Position numbers and translations under genes: made by a program. Below, piece by piece: positions 18,407 to 25,264 of a stretch of DNA of 25,264 nucleotides. Numbering within the stretch: position 1 is the stretch's first letter; every line of letters starts with the position of its first letter. Location: NCBI GenBank assembly GCA_001662425.1, contig BDDC01001140.1, positions 7,358 through 32,621 on the forward strand, written 5' to 3'. This stretch comes from Chlamydomonas sphaeroides (taxonomy: Eukaryota > Chlorophyta > Chlorophyceae > Chlamydomonadales > Chlamydomonadaceae). The notes beneath the pieces are model-generated. The model was not told the origin of the DNA and did not search any database. It saw nothing but the letters and a program-made list of their open reading frames with translations.

Positions 18407-21400
18407 TTACGACAGGCTGCCGGCGCCACCCGCTGACCCCGGCGGGCCACCGGCGCCGGTAGCGCGCTCAACCGACGCAGCACCAACCAGCGAGGCCAGG
18501 GCGCCCGGCCCCACCAATCCCAGCGCCGTGCTCAGGTTGAGGCCGGAGAGGCTGCCTCCGGCAGGCTCGGGGACGAGGCCGGCGGCGGCGCCACCACCGA
18601 GCCGCGACGCTGCGACGAGCGCCGCCGCGCCGGGCACTGCGCCCAGGCCGCCCAGCCCGCCCAGCGCGGCGGCGGCGGCCAGCGGGCTAACGCCGCCGAG
18701 GCCACCGAGGACGGCGTTGAGGCCACCGGCTCCAGCAGCGCCCAGGGGCAGGCCTTGCACCAGCGGCAGCGGTAGGACGCTGGGGTTACCGGCGGCGGCA
18801 GCAAGCACGCCCATGACGCCGCTAGGGCCAATAGCGGCGGCCGACGCCGACGCTCCAGCTCGCTGCAGCGCAGCGGCGGCCGCCGCCGCCGCAGCCGCCG
18901 GCGGTGCGGCGGCGGCAACCGGTGGCGCCGGCGCACGGTGCGAGGCCGCGACCGGCGCCGACGGCGCGTGGGCCGTCATGGCCGTCAGCTGGCTGAGCAG
19001 GTCTTGGTAGCTGACGCCGCCGCCGACGGGGACGTTTAGCAGCTGCGCCCCGCTGCCGCCGCCGCCGCTGCCGTAGTTCATGCTCTGCTGCACGGCCTGC
19101 GGTGAGGGACGCAGTTCACAAGCGCACGAATGACGAGCGGTTGGATGCTTGAATGGGGGAACGAAGCGGCGGCAGCGGGCGGGAACCGCCGAGGCATGAG
19201 TCGTGAGTGTGACCAGGACTAGCGCGCCGCTACAGGCCTGCAGCTGGCTTGGTCGCAGCCGCCGAATCTCATCATGTCCGTGCCCATTGCCCGCACCGCA
19301 CAGCATGCTTGCTACAGACACGACCAGGCACGACTCGACACGAGTGCGGGGTGCGGCCCACCTGCTGCACCACCTCGAGCTTGCGCAGGTTGTCGGCGTT
19401 GAGCGGCGCGTTGGCGGGCAGCTGCGCGTGGCGCTTGAGCAGGATGCGGTACTTCTGCGGGGGCGCGGGGGAGGACGTTAGCGGTGGGCGCAGTGACCGG
19501 CTGTTTGCATCATAGACATGCCGAGGGCCGGGGCCAGCGCGACGGCGGGTTCGCGTCCAGACAGTAGGTCTCTCGGCCCCAGCAGAGCCTGCTCCCAATG
19601 TGAATGACCATAACGATCACAATTACATCACTGAAGTAGAAGAACATGCATATGCCTCAATGCTGGCAACCCTGCAGCCGCCCGCACCTGAAGGTGGCTG
19701 GCCACGTTCTCGCGCGTGAGCCCCTCCACGTTCATGAGCTGAAGGGGCGAGGGAGGGCGGCGGATTAGAGCAGGCGCAGGAGCCGCGGGTGACTTGGCAG
19801 CGTCGTGCCCGGCTGCAGGATGGTCCTGAGCCCAACTAGGCACGAGCCGGTGACGAATGCTAACACAGCCCAGCCCACCCGGGCAAGCCGGCCCTCGCGC
19901 GCCCGGCCCCTGCTCGGCCGCACCTGCAGGATGGTCTTGGGCACTGCGTTCTTGATGCCCAGCTGGAACATGGCGTGCAGGAAGCGCGCGTGCAGCTCCT
20001 GGCTCCAGTTGATGCGCGGCTTCTTGGGGGCCTGGCGGGGGAGAGGAAGGGGAGGGGAGCGGGTCGTGTCGTGTCGTGACGACGACGACAAGGAAGAAAA
20101 ACTAGAAGAAGGAGAGGGCATCAGGTAACAGCAGCAAGCAGAGGGCTGGGGCCTCTAGCGCGACCTGTATGCCGGCACTCTACCTTGCAAACGCCGTCGC
20201 CGTCACCGCCGCCGCCGGAGCCGTTGCCGTCGTCGCCGGTGCTGCCGCCGGCGCCGTTGGGCGTCCCGGCGCCGCTGGAGTTTCCGCCGCCGCCGCCGAT
20301 CACCAGGGCTGAGGCCTTGCGCTTGGAGCCGACGGCGCCGGCGCCGAAGCCGCCGGAGCGGGTGGGAGCAGCGCCGCCGGCGCCGGCGAGGGCGCCGGAG
20401 CTGCCGCTGCCGCGGAGGCCACGCAGGGGGGGCCCTTCGAGGAAGGTTACCTGCAGAGTAACAGGCCGAGGGAGCAGGCAGAAGGCAGCGAGGGAGGTGG
20501 TTGGTCGAGGAGGGTGGGAGGCCGCCTCGAGGGGTGTGCGAAGGGGCAGGAAAGGGCTCGCCCGCTCACAACGGGCCCATGCGGACCGCAGAAAACCCTG
20601 CTAAACCACCCCGCTCAGTTTACCCTCAACCTTCCCCGTCCCCTGTTCCCCAAGTTTTCTTACCTGGCAGGCCTTGTCGCAGGCAAACTCGCCGCCGCCG
20701 ATCCACATGCGCTCGTCAACCCACGACTCAAAACGATCGTCGAGTGCACCGCTGCCGCCGGTGCCCGTGTCGCCCGTATCGCCTGTGCGCAGGGAGCGGC
20801 ACGAGGCCGGGGCGGGATCAGGCATGATGCCGCAACACGCACGGCCGCAAGCCCCGCTAGCAGGGCAACGCCATCGCCAAGGCGTGAAAGCCATGCTGCC
20901 CTCGCAAAACACGAAAGGACAAGCAACGCGGCCGCAAGAAGGCAGGCTGAGACGCATGAACGCCCCGGTCGAAGGGGTAGTCGCGCGCGCGGCACAGTAC
21001 GATGTACAGTGTACGGTAACGTACGGAAGTCCTTCGTGGTGGGCGTCGGCCTTGCCGTACGCGCTGCCGTACCGTCCATGTCCCGGTCCGAGTCGCGGTC
21101 GTCGTCCTTATCGTCGTAGCCACCGCCGCGCTCTTCCGAGCCGGTCTCGCCGTCGTCGTCAGCCGCCTCGAGCTGCGCGTTGGCAATGTCAGCAAACTGA
21201 TTGTAGCGCTGCTGCTGAGGATGCTGCTGCTGCTGCTGCGACAGAGTTTGTTGCGTTTGGCCGGGCTGCACAGACTGGCCCTCTGGCTGCAGCGGCTCGG
21301 CCTGAGGCCCCCGCGGCTCCTCGGCGCCGGCGGGCGACTGCGGCCCTGCGCCGTCGCGCGCAGGCGACGGCGGCGCGGACGCGGGCGTGCGTTCGCGGCT

Positions 21401-23434
21401 GCTGCTGCCCGGCTGCTGCTGCCGACCCATCATCGCTGCTGCCGCCGCCGCGTGCTGCGGCGCCTGCGCCAGCGGCTGGGAGCTGGATGGCTGCGACGGC
21501 CGGGGCGTCAGCCCACCGGACAGCGCCGGCACTGCGCCAGCGGCGGCCGCAGCGGCTTGCTGCTGAGCTTGCGCCGCCGCCACCACCTGCTGCGCCTGCA
21601 GCTGGGCCTGCAGCTGCTGGAGCTGCAGCTGCTGCAGCTGCAGCGGCGCCGCGCCGGCGCCGCCGCCACCGTTGAGGAGCGCCGTCAGGGCGTGTGGGCC
21701 CAGCAACCCCAGGGCCTGACCAAGCATGCTGCCGCCGCCGCCGAGGCCGCCGAGGCCGCCCAAGGCGCCGAGCGGGCTAACGAGCCCCGCGATGCCGCCG
21801 AGGCCGCCGCCGAGGCCGGCCGGAAGGCCGCCGCCGAGCACGGACTGCAGCTGCAGCAGCTGCTGGAGCTGCTGGTTCTGCTGCTGCTGGTGCTGCTGCT
21901 GCTGTAGCAAGGCCTGTAGCTGCTCCTGGCTGGACAGCTGGTGCAGCGCCGACGGCGGCATGCCGGCGGCGCCGCCGCCGGGGCCCGACAGCAAGGCCGC
22001 GAGCTCGGCAAGCTGCGACGGCGCGCCACCGCCGCTAGGGTGCTGCTGCGTCGCGAGCAGCTGCAGCAGCGGCGATGTCGGTGGACCGCCACCGGCTGCC
22101 GCCGCCGCCGCGAGGAGGCCGAGCGATGAAGAAGCGGCGCCGGCGCCTGCGGCCGTCGTCCGGCCGCCGGCTTGCGCCAGCTCGAGCATCGCTGCTGCTG
22201 CCATGTGCTGCGCGTTAGCGGCGCCGCCGGGCGGCCCGGGGCCGCCGGTCACAAGACCCGCCGGCGCAAAGCCCCGCCGGTCTAGGTTGATGACCTGGGC
22301 GCCAGACTTGGCGGCGCCGTCGGCGGCGCTGCCGTCACGGCACAAGTCCCGCAGCCGGGGCTTAACGTCGGTGTCGGCGTCGCCGTCAAGGTCCATGGGG
22401 CCGTCGCCATCCTCGTCATGGCCTTCGGCGCCGACGCCCTCGTGTGCCGGGCTGACGGTGCCGTCGTCGACGTCAAGGCGCATGCCATCGTCGCCATCGC
22501 CGTCGGCCCGCCGGCGGCCCTCGTCGTCGCCGCCGCCGACAATGCCGGCGCCGCGGCCGTCACCATCCTCCTCGCTCTTGAGCATCAGGTTCGACGGCGA
22601 AGCGGATCCCGAGTTGGACCCGGAGCCACCGATGACGGCAGCGGCGGCCGCCGCCGCCGCCAGCTCCTCGAGCCGGCCGAGCGCGTCGTGCCCAGCGTCA
22701 CGCTCCCGGCGGCTGCTGACCCGGTCGGCACATGCATACGGGTGCCGCGCAACCCCGGATCGGTCCGACCCAGCCACGCCGGCGCCCTGTGTGTGGGCAT
22801 GCGCGTGGCTCTGGCCGTGGGCGTGGGAGTGGGCGTGGGTGTGGTAGTGTGCCCCACCGTCGACGGCGCGGGGCTTGTTGTGAGAGTAGCCGGCGGGGTA
22901 GTGCTCGGCGGCGCCGCCGTGGGGCACCAGGTCGTGTCGCCGGGAGCTGGCGCCGCCGCTGCCGCCGCCGTGGCCGGCGGCGGCTGTTACGTGGTGCGAG
23001 CGGTGCCCGTAGTTGTGTGCATGCGTGCCCTGGCCGGTAAATGTGGTTGTGGCGGTGGCGGCTGTGCCGCCCAGGTCGGCCGAGCTGCCGCTGCCATTGC
23101 CGTTGCTGCCGGCGGCAGGGTCCGTCGCCGCGGACGCCGCATCGGCGCCGCTGCCGTTGCCGTTGCCGTTGCTGCCGTGGCCGTGGCCATTGCTGCCATG
23201 GCCGTTGCCGCTGCTGCCGTGACCGTTACCGCTGCTGCCGTTGCCGTTGCCACCGTGGCTACTGCAGCCGTAGCCGATTGGTGCAGCTGCTGGCGCAGGG
23301 GCTGACGGCGATGGGCGCACATAGGCTGTGAAGGCTGAGGAGGCGCGGTCGACACCTCTCCCGTGAATTGGCGCCAGGCCAGCGGCGCTGGTGCTGTTGC
23401 TGCCCTCAGCCGGCACCTGGCAGTTTGATGCCAT
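18407..23434 (-). CDS. LUX/PCL-type GARP (Myb-like) transcription factor, clock-factor class
   Basis: Seven exons: 23434-21073, 20782-20664, 20450-20184, 20031-19924, 19738-19688, 19454-19362, 19096-18407, ending at TAA 18407-18409; 1229 residues. The GARP DNA-binding domain (residues ~919-978) is split over three exons: KKPRINWSQELHARFLHAM, LGIKNAVPKTILQ / LMNVEGLTRENVASHLQ / KYRILLKR. The GIKNAVPKTI and LMNVEGLTRENVASHLQ wording is that of Arabidopsis LUX/PCL1 and the Chlamydomonas clock proteins ROC15 and ROC75, rather than type-B response regulators, and no receiver domain is present. The N-terminal half is low complexity (His/Gly/Asn repeats, acidic block, poly-Gln). Just before the DNA-binding domain are RFESWVDERMW and a SKRK basic patch. 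ATG 23434 is the first in-frame ATG after an in-frame TAG at 23489-23491. Which ROC gene it corresponds to cannot be decided from sequence alone. Confidence 0.9.
19362..20031 (-). other. GARP DNA-binding domain exons
   Basis: Three short exons of 36, 17 and 31 codons, all in phase 0, carry the helix-turn-helix. Introns fall after TILQ and after SHLQ. The third exon adds HAQLPANAPLNADNLRK, which extends the last helix. Splice sites are CAG/GTGCGG, CAG/GTGCGG and CAG/GTGGGC. Confidence 0.92.
20997..21072. promoter_or_regulatory. cluster of six GTAC cores at the GARP exon 1 / intron 1 junction
   Basis: GTAC begins at 20997, 21004, 21011, 21021, 21057 and 21069, all within 76 nt. GTAC is the core bound by SBP-domain factors such as Chlamydomonas CRR1. 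The same motifs supply the GTACGG splice donor. A regulatory function is not shown. Confidence 0.3.
21170..21930 (-). repeat. CAG/CTG-rich tracts coding three poly-Gln regions
   Basis: On the coding strand, CAG-rich stretches near 21850-21930, 21550-21650 and 21170-21240 give QQQQHQQQQNQQLQQ, LQLQQLQLQQLQAQ and SQQQQQHPQQQR (residues ~501-755). Such regions are common in transcription activation domains and length-polymorphic in populations. Confidence 0.85.
22785..23270 (-). repeat. His-x and Gly/Asn/His repeats in the N-terminal half of the GARP factor
   Basis: A tract of NGNGSSGNGHGS-type units (residues ~55-91; plus strand CCGTTGCCGTTGCCG) and, separately, a THAHSHAHGQSHAHAH stretch (residues ~195-216). 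The His tract could bind metal ions or drive condensate formation; this is inference. Confidence 0.75.
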
Positions 23435-23488
23435 GCCGTGCGTTCGGGAGCTGTTGTGGCCGCCCGGATCACCGGCCGGCACTGGGGC

Positions 23489-23494
23489 CTACAT
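23489..23494 (-). promoter_or_regulatory. AUG-stop minimal uORF before the GARP start
   Basis: ATG at 23494 is followed at once by TAG, in frame with and 60 nt upstream of the main ATG at 23434. If it is in the mature 5' UTR it is a start-stop element, a class known to stall ribosomes in plants. The TAG could instead be a 3' splice acceptor (CCCTCATGTAG) of a 5' UTR intron. Confidence 0.45.
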
Positions 23495-24613
23495 GAGGGA
23501 CGGTGGGTGGCGTGACGGGCGTCAGCCTCGAGCGCGAGCACGCGTGCGAGCCTTGCCGCCACCCGTGCGCACCTTTGGCCCCCTTGGGGCCTGGTCCGCC
23601 AATCCGCACTTTTCTCGGAGTTAGCCTGCTTGTGGGCGGCGGGAGGCAGGCAGTTTTGAGACCACGCGTCACATCTACCTCAAACATGCACGCGCGAAGC
23701 GACCGTGAACCTTTGGGCTGAAGTATGACGGAACGCACGCGTACGCAATGAATAAACATGTTGCTACTCATGTGGGCCGCGCAATGCGCGCCGCGCCAGC
23801 CCTAGCGACCCGCATTCTGATTCTCGCCAAAGCAGTAAAGCGCGTCGGCGCTAACGCCGCCGCTCCCCCCGCCTCGTTGCACCTGAGCGTAAATTATACA
23901 GGTTGCGCGGTGCCCGGTACGTCGGCAGAAGACTTTGGAAGGTACTTCTGGGCCGAATTCTTACTTAACGACCGCGCGCTTCCACACCTTAAGCGCCGGC
24001 TTGTAGGTGTCCTCGCCGTTGAAGCGCTGTGCGGTTTGCGGGCGCAACGAAGCCGAGCGCCGCGTGCTGGTGCTCTGCGTATGGCTGCTGTTCGTCTGAG
24101 CTGGAGAGTAAGCGTGTCGCGGTAGTGCGTGAGGCGTGCACGTTGATGCATGAAGCATGAGTAGCGCGCTCCTGGCCGCGCAGGGCGCTCACTGCCGAAG
24201 CCGCAGAATCGGATTGCGAGCAAATTTCCTGGCGGTTCGCCGTACACTCTGACCCTGGGAGGCCAGCTCGGCGGACAAGACCCCGGGACACAAAGCGCAG
24301 AATCAGAGCAAATTCTGTCCAGCCGCGTTGAGCCGTGGTTGTAGCCCGCGCAGCGCACGACACGAGCTCGAGAACGAGCGACTGACTCGCCCCAAGACCA
24401 GGGCCGGCAAAAGGCCGGCAAACACATCAGTCATGCGGTCGCTTCCCCTGTCTGGCAAACCTCGCTACAACCCTGGGAGCCCCCGTTCCTGGCGCAGGAG
24501 GGGCGCAGGAAGGCCAGGCAGAGGTGAATCCGGGCTCACCCCTGAGTCGGGACTTCCGAGTGCGGCCGGTGCAGTGCTACGGTTGACTCTCATGGTGAAG
24601 CCCTGAGAATGTG
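23495..24613. other. 5' flank of the GARP gene
   Basis: No gene is seen. The stretch holds the probable promoter and 5' UTR. A short direct repeat, GGCCGGCAAA in two adjacent copies, lies at about 24401-24421. Open frames here have no recognisable motif. Confidence 0.5.
23891..23899 (-). promoter_or_regulatory. TATA-like motif upstream of the GARP gene
   Basis: The minus strand reads GTATAATTT about 460 nt before the start codon, in a local AT-rich pocket. It is weak evidence on its own. Confidence 0.22.
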
Positions 24614-24925
24614 GAAGAAGAAGAAGAAGAATTCGTTACACCGCCCCCCGCAGGAGGAGTAGAGCTTTGATCCCCTCTACACCGATGCGCACAGAGTCAG
24701 AACACGCACACCAGTGTGGATGGTCCGAGCCTCCCGCTCCCCTCGGAGACGTGCATGCCGCGCTGCAGGACACGGCGTTGCCAACACTTCCGTGCGCGGC
24801 TTAGAGTCCCTGGGCCACCCGGGTACCACTCCCGGGTTTGCCTGCCACGGAGCTGAGTCAGGACTCGAACCGCCCCAGAAGCGCTCCAGACCTATAGTTA
24901 TATCACATACTCGCTCTGGGAGATC
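24614..24925 (-). mobile_element. possible tRNA-derived SINE
   Basis: The minus strand has a perfect RNA polymerase III B-box consensus, GGTTCGAGTCC (24871-24861). About 230-250 nt downstream it ends in TTC x6 (24631-24614), as tRNA-derived SINEs with simple-repeat tails do. A box A match (TATAACTATAGG) upstream is poor. The surrounding bases do not fold into a proper T-stem, so it is not a functional tRNA gene. I could not find target-site duplications. The 5' limit is a guess. Confidence 0.3.
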
Positions 24926-25264
24926 GCAGTCGCTCGCGGCGAGCACAGTTGCGCGCGATGCATTTGCATGTCGGCGGTCTTGAAGCCAAGCTGTGACTTA
25001 GGGGATTTAATGGATACCGCACACCTATATAGACCCTAAGAAGCAAAGCCAGGGCGTCGGGAAGCCCGTTCGGCCGACTTGGCCCGGCAGCATGCGACAA
25101 ATCGCCGCGACTGGACCTTCTCAAAGCGATGCCCGCTGTGTTCCTACAGCACCTATAGGGTACCAGATATCCAAAAATAGGCTGGGCGACCACCAAGAAG
25201 CGTTAAGGGGGCTCAGTCAGGCACGCACCGTGCCCCCGTTTGGCAGCCCCAAACAGCACCCAGC
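24926..25264. other. right edge: no gene recognised
   Basis: The GC content is lower than in the coding regions, with AT-rich bits such as CCTATATAGACC and CCAAAAATAGG. Nothing on either strand can be tied to a gene, RNA or repeat from this sequence alone. Confidence 0.5.

Noticed and set aside
20674..21675. Plus-strand 333-residue frame opposite the GARP gene
   Set aside because: It is antisense of the poly-Gln and Gly/Ala coding sequence, rich in Arg and Ala without domains.
23435..23482. GARP protein start at 23482
   Set aside because: That codon is GTG and lies just after an in-frame ATG-TAG. The first usable ATG is 23434.
24861..24920. Functional tRNA gene on the minus strand
   Set aside because: The B-box matches, but the T-stem does not pair and no acceptor stem or anticodon arm can be drawn.

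Overview
This window looks like nuclear DNA of a volvocine or Chlamydomonas-type green alga. The evidence is very high GC, compact genes cut by many short introns with GTGAG/GTGCG donors and (C)AG acceptors, alanine/glycine/proline-rich low-complexity protein segments, and a hydroxyproline-rich SPPPPP wall-type linker. No species is claimed. Three protein-coding genes can be built exon by exon. All three lie on the minus strand, and every intron phase closes exactly.

Region by region, in minus-strand order. (i) 23435-25264: 5' flank of the first gene, with a possible tRNA-derived SINE at about 24614-24925. (ii) 18407-23434: a seven-exon gene of about 1229 codons for a GARP (Myb-like) transcription factor of the LUX/PCL type, the class that includes the algal clock factors ROC15 and ROC75. 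Its N-terminal half is Gln-, His- and Gly/Asn-rich. (iii) 15922-18406: intergenic, with a CT-rich tract and a candidate poly(A) signal for the GARP gene, then the promoter of the next gene. (iv) 13131-15921: a nine-exon gene for a 362-residue NDP-glucose 4,6-dehydratase, closest by motif to the first domain of plant UDP-rhamnose synthase (RHM). (v) 11678-13130: intergenic. (vi) about 156-11677: a very large gene with at least 14 exons and about 2940-3010 residues in the window. It joins a signal peptide, a PQQ-like repeat region, a Pro-rich HRGP linker, a Cys- and N-glycosylation-site-containing ectodomain, a leucine-rich-repeat solenoid, one transmembrane helix, about 1050 residues of cytoplasmic low complexity including Lys-rich blocks, and a C-terminal multipass membrane region. 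It may run off the left edge.

The genes do not form an operon and no shared pathway is required. A nucleotide-sugar enzyme next to a wall-contacting surface protein is suggestive only. The most unusual object is the giant LRR/HRGP/multipass membrane protein. Its fusion across the 4773-4974 intron is supported by a matching reading phase, a consensus donor and acceptor, and a CTGAC branch-like motif, but not by transcript data. Other points of interest are an AUG-stop element before the GARP start, a one-base stop/start overlap before the giant gene, a six-fold GTAC cluster at a GARP donor, and a 7-bp minisatellite that serves as the polypyrimidine tract of an intron.
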